Of a stretch of 64,000 nucleotides of DNA, positions 7,179 to 16,526 are shown in pieces. Each line of letters starts with the position of its first letter. Positions within the stretch are counted from its first letter, which is position 1. The DNA is from Candidatus Electrothrix rattekaaiensis (GTDB lineage: Bacteria > Desulfobacterota > Desulfobulbia > Desulfobulbales > Desulfobulbaceae), in assembly GCA_032595675.1 (NCBI GenBank), contig JAVQMD010000001.1:744001-808000 (forward strand). The letters run 5' to 3'. The translations under genes and the position numbers were made by a program. The notes under the pieces were generated by a model. That model saw only the letters and a list, made by a program, of their open reading frames with translations. It made no database searches and was not told the DNA's origin.

Positions 7179-8864
7179 TTACTTTTTGCTGATCTTCGCC
7201 CAACTATCCCGTAGGGTAACAATGCGGTTAAACACCGGTTTGGCCGGACTGCTCTCCTTGCTGTCCAAACAAAAATATCCCTGCCGCTCAAACTGCACCC
7301 GATCCTCTAAAGCGATATCGGCCAGATACGGCTCCAGAATACTGTTCTCCAGCACTTGGCAGGAGTCAGGATTGAGGAATTCCTTAAAATCCTTTTCCTT
7401 GTCCGAGTCTGGATTCTCCACGCTGAAGAGCCGATCATAGAGACGAACCTCTGCCGGGATGCCGTGCTTGGCAGAAACCCAGTGGATGGTGCCCTTGACC
7501 TTGCGTCCATCCGGGGCCGAACCTCCCCGAGTCTCGGGATCATAGGTACAGTGCAGCTCCACGATCTCGCCGTTTTCATCTTTGATAGCCTTCTCACAGG
7601 TGATCAGATAGGCGTAGCGCAGGCGTACTTCCCGGCCCTCGCTGAGGCGGAAGAATTTCCTGGGCGCGTTTTCCATATAATCATCCCGTTCCACATAGAT
7701 CTCCCGACTGAAGGGGATCATCCGGGTACCCATATCCGGGTTCTGGGGATGGTTCTGCGCCTCCAGCTCTTCTTCCTTATCCTCCGGATAATTGGTGATC
7801 ACGATTTTGAGGGGATTGAGTACACCCATGACTCTGGGCGCATGCACGTTCAGGTCATCGCGTACCGAGTTTTCCAGTACTCCCATGTCGATCCAGGAAT
7901 CACGTTTGCCTACGCCGATGGTATCGCAGAAATTACGGATAGAAGCGGGTGTGTAGCCGCGCCGTCGTAAGCCGGAGATGGTCAGCATGCGGGGGTCGTC
8001 CCAGCCGTCTACGTATTTCTCGTTGACCAGCTGCAGAAGTTTGCGCTTGCTCATCACGGTGAAGTTGATGTTCAGACGGGCGAACTCGTACTGGCGGGGT
8101 CGGCAGGGAGTTTGCAGGGTGTCCAGAACCCAGTCGTAGACAGCCCGGTTATTTTCAAATTCCAGGGTGCAGATGGAGTGGGTGATCTGCTCGATCATGT
8201 CGGACAGGCAGTGGCAGAAATCGTACATCGGGTAGATGCACCATTTATCGCCGGTGCGGTGATGATGCTTTTTCATGATCCGGTAGATGGCCGGGTCGCG
8301 CATAATCATGTTGGGCGCGGCCATGTCGATCTTGGCGCGCAGGGAGCAAGTGCCCTCGGCCAGTTCGCCGTTCTTCATCTGCGCAAACAGAGCAAGATTT
8401 TCCTCCACCGGGCGGTTGCGGTACGGGCTGTTTTTGCCCGGCTCAGTAAGGGTGCCCCGGTACTCGCGCATCTCATCCCCGCTGAGATGGCAGACGTAGG
8501 CCTTGCCCATCTTGATGAGCTCGACCGCAAAGTCGTGGAGCTGATCAAAATAATCTGAGGAAAAATAAAGATGCTCGCCCCAGTCAAAGCCCAGCCAGCG
8601 CACGTCCTCCTGGATGGCGTCCACGTATTCGGTGGATTCCTTGCCCGGATTGGTGTCGTCAAAGCGGAGATGGCAGACCCCGTTGTTCTCCTTGGCAATG
8701 CCGAAGTTCAGACAGATGGACTTGGCATGGCCGATGTGGAGGAAGCCGTTGGGCTCCGGCGGGAATCGGGTGACGATGTTGCTGTGCTTGCCGGACTTGA
8801 GGTCTTCGGCGATGATTTGGCGGATGAAGTCTAGGGGTTTGGTTGGGGATTCGGTGTTTGTCAT
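7179..8864 (-). CDS. glnS: Glutaminyl-tRNA synthetase
   Basis: This class I aminoacyl-tRNA synthetase charges tRNA-Gln with glutamine in the cytosol. The 561-residue length is normal for bacterial Gln[17 protein letters not shown] (residues 35-49) contains the HIGH motif and the GlnRS-specific PPEPNG lead-in. RFDDTNP follows, and the KMSKS equivalent appears as VMSKRKL in the expected place near residue 280. The C-terminal anticodon-binding beta-barrels are complete. Its presence means direct glutaminylation rather than the GatCAB route for Gln. It is first of a two-gene unit, with the unknown gene 2 nt downstream. Confidence 0.97.
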   Translation of the reverse strand: MTNTESPTKPLDFIRQIIAEDLKSGKHSNIVTRFPPEPNGFLHIGHAKSICLNFGIAKENNGVCHLRFDDTNPGKESTEYVDAIQEDVRWLGFDWGEHLYFSSDYFDQLHDFAVELIKMGKAYVCHLSGDEMREYRGTLTEPGKNSPYRNRPVEENLALFAQMKNGELAEGTCSLRAKIDMAAPNMIMRDPAIYRIMKKHHHRTGDKWCIYPMYDFCHCLSDMIEQITHSICTLEFENNRAVYDWVLDTLQTPCRPRQYEFARLNINFTVMSKRKLLQLVNEKYVDGWDDPRMLTISGLRRRGYTPASIRNFCDTIGVGKRDSWIDMGVLENSVRDDLNVHAPRVMGVLNPLKIVITNYPEDKEEELEAQNHPQNPDMGTRMIPFSREIYVERDDYMENAPRKFFRLSEGREVRLRYAYLITCEKAIKDENGEIVELHCTYDPETRGGSAPDGRKVKGTIHWVSAKHGIPAEVRLYDRLFSVENPDSDKEKDFKEFLNPDSCQVLENSILEPYLADIALEDRVQFERQGYFCLDSKESSPAKPVFNRIVTLRDSWAKISKK

Positions 8865-8982
8865 ATTAAAAAATTTTAAAATGGTTACTGAGTGATGAAA
8901 ATAAATCGGTTGAATAGATAATTCCGCAGATAAACCGAAAAAATATATGCGTAATGCGTATCAAGCAGATTTTTTATTTTTG

Positions 8983-9207
8983 CTACGGTGCTGTTTTGAC
9001 AGAATGATGGGCAAAACGAATCTTTTGGTACGCAGAATGCGGTAGGCCCGGTGTCAGGGCCGGTGGATCAATAAATTCAGCTCCGCGAGCGATACGTTCT
9101 TCCTCACAGCGTTTTATGTCTTCATAAATAGCATCCAGATCGAAGTTGAATTTTTCAGCATGCGCTTCACGCATTGTCCGAACTTCATCAATAATTTCAT
9201 ATCTCAT
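8983..9207 (-). CDS. Small antitoxin-like partner of a decayed PIN-domain toxin
   Basis: From the ATG at 9207 (GGAG 7 nt upstream) the protein has about 74 residues. It starts MRYEIIDEVRTMREAHAEKF, followed by an amphipathic helix with FNFDLDAIYEDIKRCEEE. This type of short acidic protein commonly follows VapC-like PIN toxins in sulfate reducers and cyanobacteria, in the order toxin then partner. Here the 3' end of such a PIN gene survives just upstream and overlaps this ATG by a few bases. The rest of the toxin is gone. The antitoxin role is inferred from context, not from a recognised DNA-binding domain. Confidence 0.55.
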   Translation of the reverse strand: MRYEIIDEVRTMREAHAEKFNFDLDAIYEDIKRCEEERIARGAEFIDPPALTPGLPHSAYQKIRFAHHSVKTAP

Positions 9208-9331
9208 TGTCGGCTCCAAGCAGTTGTTCAGGGGTGCAGATAAAGGGCAGATTCTTGAGTTGGTCCTTTCAAAGGGGCAAAGCTACGGTCATCAAATTCA
9301 CTTGTTCCGATAACAATAGCAATTCTCTTAC
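9200..9331 (-). pseudogene. Remnant of a PIN-domain (VapC-like) toxin gene
   Basis: A frame ending KNLPFICTPEQLLGADNEI is characteristic of the C-terminus of PIN-domain toxins (the ICTPEQLL type). Its TGA overlaps the start of the antitoxin-like gene. Upstream it is closed by a stop within about 25 codons. In another frame an ATG at about 9331 with a good ribosome-binding site (AGAGGATAAAA) opens MKGKRIAIVIGTSEFDDRSF, which looks like the start of a caspase-like fold, and stops after 35 codons. The locus therefore looks like a junction of two gene fragments with a frameshift. Confidence 0.4.
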
Positions 9332-9453
9332 CTTTCATTTTTATCCTCTATTATATTCTGGGGTACCGACTTTGAAGTCAGTCGAAACTGGTTGGTCGGT
9401 CATTAATGATAACGAAGCTGGGCAATTGTAGCAGCTTCTTCCTCAGCTTTATA

Positions 9454-9930
9454 TTATTTACGGATATTCGCAGGAAAATCAGAACAAACCCGTGATTCCA
9501 TAATCCTGCCTTCATAAGCGAAGAATTCCATCTCACCACTCTCATCACAGAACCACACCTCCTTTGCCCCTTTGGCAAGATACAGCTCTCTCTTTTCAGC
9601 CATTTCCCCCTGCGTATTTCCCGGCGAGATAACCTCAACACATATTTCCGGTGCCATACTGTACGGCGTTTCAAATCCGTGTTGACTGATGAAGTCCGCA
9701 GAAGCCCAGGCAACGTCCGCCACTTTGACGTTTTTGGATGTCTGAATACTGACTTCAACAGAGACCTCACCTTCATTGAGCAATTGCATGAGTTTCATGG
9801 CTATCTTCATCTGAAGATTACCATGCAGATTTGAGGCCGGAGTCATGACGATTTTTCCCCACTCATTGAGTTCAACCTTAAAGGGTATATTTTGCAGAGA
9901 CGGGTGTTCGAGAACCTGATTCCATTCCAT
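9454..9930 (-). CDS. Uma2-family (DUF820) PD-(D/E)XK nuclease-like protein
   Basis: The 158-residue protein has the Uma2 layout. An N-terminal helix and FKVELNEWGKIVMTPAS are followed by the Asp strand VKVADVAWAS (about residues 70-79). Then come PEICVEVISPGNT with the Glu-x-Ile core, and the helix EMAEKRELYLAKGAKEVWFCDE. These match the restriction-endonuclease-like Uma2 fold, which is abundant in cyanobacteria and filamentous bacteria and mostly uncharacterised. Members are about 180-200 residues, so this one is slightly short at the C-terminus. It stands alone beside the 21-bp repeat array. Confidence 0.8.
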   Translation of the reverse strand: MEWNQVLEHPSLQNIPFKVELNEWGKIVMTPASNLHGNLQMKIAMKLMQLLNEGEVSVEVSIQTSKNVKVADVAWASADFISQHGFETPYSMAPEICVEVISPGNTQGEMAEKRELYLAKGAKEVWFCDESGEMEFFAYEGRIMESRVCSDFPANIRK

Positions 9931-10039
9931 GTAGACCTCCTTCCTGCATTTTTGGGATTATATGGCGTGTACTGAAAAGGTATATGTTACTGTATGATAA
10001 CGTAAGAAGCAACAAGGCGATTGGTGTGCTCAAGGATTC

Positions 10040-10390
10040 AAACGCAGTATATAAATGCTCCATTCATACATTTAAACACAGTATTCACACATATGAATGC
10101 TCCTGCGCAACATATAAATGCTCCATTCACACGTTTGAACACAGCATTCACAGGTATGAATACTCCATTGCAACATGTAAATGCTTCCGAGCAACGAGTA
10201 AGCAGAGTATTCAAACATCTGAAGCCTTCTGCGCAACGTGTAAATACTCCATTCACACGTATGAACGCTCTCCATTCACACGTATGAACGCTCCATCTCA
10301 ACGAGTAAATGCTCCTGACAAACGTATGAACAGAGCATTCAAACATCTGAAACCTCCTACGCAACGTATAAATACTCCATTCACATGTAT
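10040..10390. repeat. 21-bp tandem repeat array, left part (about 16 units)
   Basis: Units resemble TGCTCCATTCACACGTATGAA, alternating with TGCTCCTGCGCAACATGTAAA and CAGAGCATTCAAACATCTGAA types. The period of 21 keeps several frames open on both strands, giving heptapeptide-like translations. One unit near 10264 is 23 bp long, which breaks any single frame. There are no unique spacers, so this is not CRISPR. The array continues at 11766 after the insertion sequence. Confidence 0.85.
10386..10390 (+). repeat. Target-site duplication, left copy (TGTAT)
   Basis: TGTAT directly precedes the left end of the insertion sequence and is repeated at 11766-11770. Removing the element and one copy restores an exact 21-bp unit. 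Confidence 0.85.
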
Positions 10391-11765
10391 CAATGGTTCG
10401 GTAATTTTTTTCTTAGCTGTGAGATACAGCTGTATTCAGCAATAGCCTGAGTTAAAAAAAACTTTGAAAAATCATTAACGATTTATTATTGTAAGTTTTT
10501 TCATCTTCTCAGGAGCTTAATTTGTCAACTTTCACCGAACATGCAGAGCGATGAAGCAAATAATAAAAAATATTTTAAACGCTACAGAAGGGATAAAAGT
10601 CGTCAGAAAAAATGCCCTGATCCATATTTTCACTCTCTTTGTTGCGCTACCAGGTCGTGTCAATTTTCTTGCGATGGAGCGTCATGGTCGTTTTTCGGAG
10701 AAAACATATCGAAGTCATTTCGAGAAAGAATTTGATTTCTTCAATTTTAACAAGCAGCTTGTGGATAGGTTCTGTTCTCCTCACAGAATTATTGCCGGAG
10801 ACTGCTCCTTCATCCCAAAGGCAGGAAAAAAGACTCCTCATGTTGCCAAATTCTGGAGTGGATGTGCTTCCAAGTCGCTACCAGGACTCGAAATAAGTTC
10901 TCTTGCGGTTATTGACCTTGAAGCGAATACAGCCTTTCATCTTGAATGTGAGCAAACTCCGGCAACTTTACCCGACAATGAAAGTCGAATTGATTTCTAT
11001 GTCAATCAAGTGATCAACCGTGCCCATGATCTCAAGAAAATTGCTGATTATTTTGTTTATGACGGTGCTGCGGCAAAGAAAAAGTTTGTCAACGGCATTG
11101 TTGAAAATACCGGGCTGCACCTTGTCAGTAAATTTCCTAACAATGCGAATATGCGATATTTATACACAGGGCCGAGGAGGCCTGGACCGGGGCGTCCGAG
11201 ACAATATGATGGCAAAATTCGATGGAACAAACTTGAGAAGAATCGTTTCGACATCTGTCATGAAGATGATGAAATTATTATACATACTGCTGTAGCCAAC
11301 AGTGTGTCGCTTAAGCGTAATGTTCGTGTCGCCTATGTCACCAAGAAAAGCTCCAACAGTTATGCTATCCTTTTCTCTACGGATCTGAATCTGGACGGAT
11401 TCCTGATTTACAAATATTACAAGGCTCGATTTCAGATAGAGTTTCTCTTTCGGGATGCGAAACAATATACCGGCCTCACGCACTGTCAGGCACGAAGTGA
11501 AAACAAGCTGTATTTTCACTTCAACTCTTCGCTGACCGCTGTTTCAATCGCTAAAGCCGATTTTTATGACAGAGCTGAAAACCAAGGAACTCCTTTTTCA
11601 ATGAGAAATATAACAGACTATTATTCCGCAAAATTATGTCTCGATCGAATTTTATCCAAACTGGATATTGAGCTGGTTTCAGATAAATTCAACTTCGATT
11701 ATGAAGAACTGTTGAATACTGCGGCTGCACTTGCATAATCTGAAGCAAAATTTACCGAACCATTG
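10391..11765 (+). mobile_element. Complete IS4-superfamily insertion sequence, 1375 bp
   Basis: The ends are a perfect 14-bp inverted repeat: CAATGGTTCGGTAA at 10391-10404 and its complement at 11752-11765. A 5-bp duplication (TGTAT) flanks it. It carries one intact transposase gene with a DDE core and a YREK signature. The insertion is into the 21-bp repeat array. The transposase frame is intact, so the element may still be active. A 5-bp duplication is shorter than most IS4 subgroups and closer to ISH3- or IS1634-like groups, so the exact family is left open. Confidence 0.9.
10551..11738 (+). CDS. DDE transposase, IS4 superfamily
   Basis: The protein has 395 residues. The catalytic acids fit Asp84 (IIAGDCSF), Asp171 (YFVYDGAA) and Glu297. 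Glu297 lies in the IS4 signature Y-x2-R-x3-E-x6-K at Tyr290, Arg293, Glu297 and Lys304. The N-terminal 70 residues contain a helical DNA-binding region. The frame fills most of the element, leaving about 160 bp on the left end and 27 bp on the right. The start at 10551 is favoured because it gives the longest continuous homologous-looking N-terminus; its ribosome-binding site is weak, as is common for transposases. Confidence 0.9.
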   Translation: MKQIIKNILNATEGIKVVRKNALIHIFTLFVALPGRVNFLAMERHGRFSEKTYRSHFEKEFDFFNFNKQLVDRFCSPHRIIAGDCSFIPKAGKKTPHVAKFWSGCASKSLPGLEISSLAVIDLEANTAFHLECEQTPATLPDNESRIDFYVNQVINRAHDLKKIADYFVYDGAAAKKKFVNGIVENTGLHLVSKFPNNANMRYLYTGPRRPGPGRPRQYDGKIRWNKLEKNRFDICHEDDEIIIHTAVANSVSLKRNVRVAYVTKKSSNSYAILFSTDLNLDGFLIYKYYKARFQIEFLFRDAKQYTGLTHCQARSENKLYFHFNSSLTAVSIAKADFYDRAENQGTPFSMRNITDYYSAKLCLDRILSKLDIELVSDKFNFDYEELLNTAAALA

Positions 11766-11980
11766 TGTATGAACGCTCCATCTCAACGAGTAAACGCACC
11801 TGACAAACGAGTAAACAGAGCATTCAAACATCTGAAGCCTTCTGCGCAACGTGTAAATACTCCATTCGCACATATGAGCACTCCATTTCAACATGTAAAC
11901 GTTTCCGAGCAACGAGTAAACAGAGTGTTTAAACATCGAAAAGCTTTCCGCAAACATCTGAAACCTCCTGCGCAACATGT
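11766..11980. repeat. 21-bp tandem repeat array, right part (about 10 units)
   Basis: This continues the array cut by the insertion sequence, with the same unit types (for example CGCTCCATCTCAACGAGTAAA). It runs up to the 3' end of the PilB-like gene, whose stop is at 11987. The last units are more degenerate. Confidence 0.85.
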
Positions 11981-11986
11981 ATTTTT

Positions 11987-13879
11987 TTATAAAAACACAT
12001 CAGGGGCCAAACTGCACCTTAGTTCCGTTTTTTTTCGTCGAGCCGGAGGCGACTGATCTTTCTTCGGGATTGTTTCCGGAGAATCAGCTTGCGGACGGTT
12101 TAAATATTCCTCGATGCGTGATCTACCCAATAATGCTCTGTCTTCCTCAATGTTCGGCACTGCCTCAATAGCTCGTTTCAGCGTAATCCTGCCTTGCCGC
12201 ATCAGATCAATAGCGGCAAGATAGAGCGGTTTCAGTCCGTTCGCTATGGCCGCCTGCCGAATTTCATAATCAGTGCTGGCATCACGCAAGTCGGAAACAA
12301 TTTTCCGGGTGGGCAGCCATAATTCATGCATGCCGATTCTTCCATCCGCACCGTCATAATCGCATTTTTCACACCCGGTCCCCCGATAAAAGTCAAACCC
12401 CGGATCAATATCTCCGAAATAGAGGCGAATATCCTGCTTGTCAGGTATATATTTTTCGGCACAGCGAGAACATACTTTCTTGACCAGCCGTTGCGCTATA
12501 ACTGCCTTAGTCTGCCCGAGGAATTGCTCCACTTTCATCTCAAGCAGCTCCCGCATCCTCGGCACAATACCTGTACTGTCTTCGGTATGCATAGTGGTGA
12601 ACACCAGATGACCGGTCTGTGCCGCTTCCACGGCTGTTCTGCTTGATCGTTTATTGCGTGCTTCACCGAGCATGATAATATCTGGGTCATGCCGCATGAA
12701 TTCCTCCATCAACTCGTCAAACCCTATGCCCCGAGCCTTATTGACCTGCGTCTGGGTAACTGAAATTTCTTCAGGGTATGAATACTCGATAGGATTTTCC
12801 GCAGTCAGTATTTTTTTGCTGCCAGCGATATGTTTTATGGTGGCATACAGTGTTGTTGATTTTCCGCTGCCTGTCGGGCCTGTCAGGATAATCAACCCCT
12901 GCGGTCGTGTTATCTGTTGCAAATAATGTTTATGCAACTCTCCGGTGATACCGAGATCTTCCAGAGTGACATTCTCCATTCTACTTTGATTCAGAACCCT
13001 GAGAACGATGCTTTCACCATATTTGGTTGGTAGCAGAGAAATTCGGTAATCAATATCCAGCAGTTCTTCACCGTTGTCATACTGTATGCTGAAAGAACCG
13101 CCCTGGGTTTGATCTTTCTGATCCAGGGCAAGTTTACCGAGAATTTTAAATCTGGCGATAACGCATTGATAGAGAATCTGAAGTTCGTAATTATTGACAT
13201 CAATTTCATGCAGCTCTCCTTCAATTCGGTATCTAACGCGAAATCTCTCTTTAAGGGGTTCCAAATGAATATCACTGGCTTCAAGGCGGTAGGCAATTCG
13301 GAGAATTTTATCCACGAGGGCCATGGTCAACTTTCCGTCTTCCGCCCCTGATTTGCGGAACATTCTAGTGCTGACCGATCCGCCGGGGAAATACGTTATT
13401 CTCCTTTTTTTGTTCTTACGAGCATATATGTTTTTATGTGCATAACAGATCTCTTCAAAAGGAGCCATGCACAGCTGGTAATGTACTTTGGGATCAAGCT
13501 GTTTACGGATATCGTAGATAAGATTTCGTGTTGGTTCGCAGGAAGCGACTTTTATTTTCTTCTGCATATCCCGTAGGATAACGAGACCTTTTTCCTTTGC
13601 ATAATGCTCATTCAGGCGGCTTTGCAGTTTATAGTCAATAGTATGATTCTTTAATGATATTCGGCGCATTCCGTAATGTTCAGCCAGTACGGAAAAGAAT
13701 TCATTTTTCTTCACCTTGTTCAGATTCAGCAGAATTTTTCCCAAGGGAATAGACTGTATTTTCTGTAATTTTAGAGCCTGAAGCAGATCTCGTTTTGAGA
13801 TCAGACCTTTCTCGACAAAAAGTTCACCTATTCGTTGTTGTTTTCTGAAGTTACCGGCCATTGGCAATGCTCTGGTCAT
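11987..13879 (-). CDS. GspE/PilB-family type IV pilus or type II secretion assembly ATPase
   Basis: The 630-residue protein has an N-terminal MshEN-like region (GELFVEKGLISKRDLLQAL, residues 18-36). It continues with the Walker A motif GPTGSGKST (334-342), the Walker B region DPDIIMLGE (398-406) and the His box HLVFTTMHT (424-432). A zinc-binding tetracysteine (Cys470/473/503/506) is typical of GspE/PilB extension motors and absent from PilT. The unusual LGEARN replaces the usual GEIRD. The last 45 residues are a non-conserved basic tail that ends against the repeat array. No other pilus or secretion gene is adjacent, so the system it powers cannot be named. It acts at the cytoplasmic face of the inner membrane. 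Confidence 0.88.
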   Translation of the reverse strand: MTRALPMAGNFRKQQRIGELFVEKGLISKRDLLQALKLQKIQSIPLGKILLNLNKVKKNEFFSVLAEHYGMRRISLKNHTIDYKLQSRLNEHYAKEKGLVILRDMQKKIKVASCEPTRNLIYDIRKQLDPKVHYQLCMAPFEEICYAHKNIYARKNKKRRITYFPGGSVSTRMFRKSGAEDGKLTMALVDKILRIAYRLEASDIHLEPLKERFRVRYRIEGELHEIDVNNYELQILYQCVIARFKILGKLALDQKDQTQGGSFSIQYDNGEELLDIDYRISLLPTKYGESIVLRVLNQSRMENVTLEDLGITGELHKHYLQQITRPQGLIILTGPTGSGKSTTLYATIKHIAGSKKILTAENPIEYSYPEEISVTQTQVNKARGIGFDELMEEFMRHDPDIIMLGEARNKRSSRTAVEAAQTGHLVFTTMHTEDSTGIVPRMRELLEMKVEQFLGQTKAVIAQRLVKKVCSRCAEKYIPDKQDIRLYFGDIDPGFDFYRGTGCEKCDYDGADGRIGMHELWLPTRKIVSDLRDASTDYEIRQAAIANGLKPLYLAAIDLMRQGRITLKRAIEAVPNIEEDRALLGRSRIEEYLNRPQADSPETIPKKDQSPPARRKKTELRCSLAPDVFL

Positions 13880-13952
13880 GATTCATAGCTTATTTTGCTT
13901 ATCTCCCAGAATCGCCCGGAACGCGACATACACAGCCTTGAGGGGTGCTTTC

Positions 13953-14741
13953 TCATGGATTCCAGTACAGAGTTAATTTGTCTTCCTTTACCTCATAACG
14001 CTTCAATCGTTTGAAAAAGGTCATCCCCAACAGGGAGTTGCTCATTTTCGCTTCATTGACCGAGGCCCTGACATTCTGGAGATGGATGCCCTGTACCTTG
14101 AAGTCAGCAAGCTGAACAATGCTTCCCCGAACCGTCCCGTTTGCGGTTTGGTAAAGGCGATTAAAATCCAGTTCCCGGAGATTGATTCCCAGCTTTTTTG
14201 CATCAGCGGGAGAAAGCACAATACCACTGGCTCCTGTGTCTGCCAGAAAGATGAGCGGCACCCTATTCACTTCCGCCTGAATATAGAAATGCCCGTCCGC
14301 AGAAACCGGAAAAGTGACAGAATCAGGCGTGTTCTGGATACCCTTGGAGGGCATTACCTCGGAAAGGAGTCGATCCCTTACCCCGGCCAGCTCGTAACGA
14401 TAGCTGAACCCGAGCATAAAGACCAAACCGATGGCTGCCCAGGCAGCAAGTTGCTTGATTTTTCGCCAAGTATTTCCTGACGCCAAGGTCGCGCTGACAA
14501 AGAGGATAAAGATACCTTGGTAAACAATCTGTCCAGAATCCTCACGGAAGTCGAGTGCATGAAAGGTGCGATTCAGGTAAACGAGGAACCCGATGAGCCC
14601 ACCAGCAATGAGTAAGAAGCGTACCGCGAAGGGGAGAGATGAGTCGTCTGGCTGGCTGTCTTCCCGCTCATTATCAAAGTTGGAAAAACTCCATTCTTCT
14701 TTTGGTTCCTCATGTGGCGATGTCGGGTCTTCTCCTTTCAT
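13953..14741 (-). CDS. Membrane-anchored retropepsin-like aspartic protease (clan AA, TIGR02281 type)
   Basis: The 262-residue protein has an acidic, Pro/Glu-rich N-terminus and three hydrophobic segments (about residues 40-60, 73-88 and 92-110). A periplasmic retropepsin-like domain follows. The catalytic motif is FLADTGASGIVLS near residue 170, with ADAKKLGI and LLGMTFFKRLKRYEV as the family's flap and C-terminal signature. These single-domain proteases are thought to work as dimers; substrates are unknown. It lies between the PilB-like gene and the AAA-ATPase gene on the same strand, with a 73-bp gap to the former. The start at 14741 gives the complete acidic leader. Confidence 0.85.
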   Translation of the reverse strand: MKGEDPTSPHEEPKEEWSFSNFDNEREDSQPDDSSLPFAVRFLLIAGGLIGFLVYLNRTFHALDFREDSGQIVYQGIFILFVSATLASGNTWRKIKQLAAWAAIGLVFMLGFSYRYELAGVRDRLLSEVMPSKGIQNTPDSVTFPVSADGHFYIQAEVNRVPLIFLADTGASGIVLSPADAKKLGINLRELDFNRLYQTANGTVRGSIVQLADFKVQGIHLQNVRASVNEAKMSNSLLGMTFFKRLKRYEVKEDKLTLYWNP

Positions 14742-14786
14742 AGCTCCATTAGGGCTTGTTTATAGCAAGATAGTGAGCAGATTCCG

Positions 14787-16508
14787 TCATCCTGTCTGAA
14801 ATACCCGAAACCCCTGATTGCCGAAAGAGTAGATCACAAATTTAGAGATCTCTGCCTTTGGATACTCCGCACGTAATCCCTCGGCATAGCCGTCAATTTG
14901 CTCTGTATCCTCGGCTCGTGCCTGAAAATCCTCAATACTTGTCTTCATCTTCCTGAACTCAGCATTAGAAAAATACTTAAATTCAACCACCCAGCGCAAA
15001 CCAGCATATTTTTCATTATATTTGCCCACAAATTCCAAATCGCTTCGCCCTTGGGGATAGGAACGCTCCACATGCCAGACAAACCAGCGGGAAAGAAAGC
15101 GGCTGCACAGCTCGTAAAATGTGGTGCGGTAGAAGTTTTCGTTCACCTGCTGAAAGATAGCCTCAGGCAGCTGAGAGACATACTCCCGCCAATACCCGGC
15201 AAAGAGTTGTTCCAGATTCGGCTGATTGGCAAAGGCCTGCATGATTTCGGCATAGCGGGTGGACACGTCGATATGATGAATCTCGTTAAAATACTGAACA
15301 AAGATGGTGCGCATGTTCATATTGGGCAGGCAGAGAAAAAAATCATCCTTACGGGTCAACATGCCGAGGTAAAAAAAGGAGATCGGGAAAAAAGATGGTT
15401 CGAAAAACTGGTACATGTTGAATTTCTCGACCAGAAAAGTATCGTCAAAGGCGATGGAGTTATGCAGGGTCAGCTGATTGACAAATTCTTCGGTCAGGGC
15501 CGGATTAGAGGCGGTCAGGCGGCGTACCCAGGAGATATCGGTCTTCAGGTTGAGGTCGGTCAGATGCTTGGGAATGGTTTTATGGTTCTGTAGCCAGTTG
15601 AGGAAGTAAAGCACTGAGGTCGAATTATACAGGCTCTCTTCGTCATTGGTGATGAGATGGTAGCCGTTGTACTGGTTTTTCATCAGCGTGCCCACCTCGG
15701 AACGGGTGGCCGGATCAAGATCCTGATCCTGAAAGACCGCATCGATCAAGGTGTCGGTCTCGGCCTGGGTGAAGCCCAGCATGTTTTCAAATTGTGGGTC
15801 CAAAGTCAGAAAGGTGGCCACATTAAAGCCCGAGGCCATGTCGTCCATGGTTATGGGCAACACCCCGGTAATAAAGACATTGGCAATGGTGCCTCTCTTA
15901 CGACCCTCTTTGAGGGTTTTGAAAAAGGTTTTGAAAAAGCTGTTGTCCGCAGTCAGCTCTCTGTAGAGCTGATCCTTGTTGGCTGTGACCAGCTGATTGG
16001 CGAAATTGTCGTATTCGTCAATAATAACGTAGAGAGGCGGCAGGTTATTTTTTTTGATATAACTGAGCAATCGGCCCAGACAGTCGGATACTGGCTCGTC
16101 GGTGTTGATTTCCGGCATGTCCAAGAGAAGAGGGTATTCATTGCGCATATACTTCAGGAGATAATTGCAATGGACCTTGAAGCTGCGTTCAATGACCTCA
16201 ATATTTTTGCCGGGTTCTATAACGGAAAAGTCCAACGAAAGGATAAAACAGCTGTTCTTTCTGCCGGTCGGGTGCTGTCCGATCCAAGTATGACGGAAAA
16301 GTTCGCTGAAGCGGTCTGTCATATTGAGATCGTAATAATAGCCGAGGATGGAGCAGAGCAGAGACTTGCCGAAGCGTCGCGGTCGGAGGAAGACAGGGTT
16401 GTTCACCATCTCCAGCTCGGCGAGCCAATGGGTTTTATCGACAAAATAGCCGTTTTTCTCCACCAGCTCGGCATAGTTGGCAATGCCGTAAAGGATGCGT
16501 TTTTTCAT
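14787..16508 (-). CDS. AAA-ATPase-like / PD-(D/E)XK nuclease-superfamily protein
   Basis: The 573-residue protein belongs to the large family with an N-terminal AAA-ATPase_like domain and a C-terminal DUF1703 nuclease-like domain. Residues 1-60 carry the hallmark GIANYAELVEKNGYFVDKT and the P-loop FLRPRRFGKSLL. YVIIDEYDNFAN (about 161-172) is Walker B. Near the C-terminus, GRSDLEFVG and WVVEFKYF give the Asp and Glu-x-Lys of a PD-(D/E)XK site. The family is amplified in Bacteroidetes, clostridia and filamentous sulfur bacteria, often in accessory DNA; its role is not established. It is the usual length and looks intact. Confidence 0.88.
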   Translation of the reverse strand: MKKRILYGIANYAELVEKNGYFVDKTHWLAELEMVNNPVFLRPRRFGKSLLCSILGYYYDLNMTDRFSELFRHTWIGQHPTGRKNSCFILSLDFSVIEPGKNIEVIERSFKVHCNYLLKYMRNEYPLLLDMPEINTDEPVSDCLGRLLSYIKKNNLPPLYVIIDEYDNFANQLVTANKDQLYRELTADNSFFKTFFKTLKEGRKRGTIANVFITGVLPITMDDMASGFNVATFLTLDPQFENMLGFTQAETDTLIDAVFQDQDLDPATRSEVGTLMKNQYNGYHLITNDEESLYNSTSVLYFLNWLQNHKTIPKHLTDLNLKTDISWVRRLTASNPALTEEFVNQLTLHNSIAFDDTFLVEKFNMYQFFEPSFFPISFFYLGMLTRKDDFFLCLPNMNMRTIFVQYFNEIHHIDVSTRYAEIMQAFANQPNLEQLFAGYWREYVSQLPEAIFQQVNENFYRTTFYELCSRFLSRWFVWHVERSYPQGRSDLEFVGKYNEKYAGLRWVVEFKYFSNAEFRKMKTSIEDFQARAEDTEQIDGYAEGLRAEYPKAEISKFVIYSFGNQGFRVFQTG

Positions 16509-16526
16509 GGGCTGGATTGTGGTTCG

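Noticed and set aside
9984-10445. Heptapeptide-repeat protein genes across the 21-bp array
   Set aside because: Any 21-bp repeat keeps frames open on both strands. A 23-bp unit breaks the frame, and no good ribosome-binding site is present.
10600-10625. Relationship between the flanking hairpin element and the transposase gene through AAAAAATGCCCTGAT
   Set aside because: The shared stretch is only about 15 bp and A-rich. It does not extend on either side, so chance is the simpler explanation.
10040-11980. CRISPR array
   Set aside because: Units are contiguous and degenerate with a 21-bp period and no unique spacers, and no cas genes are near.
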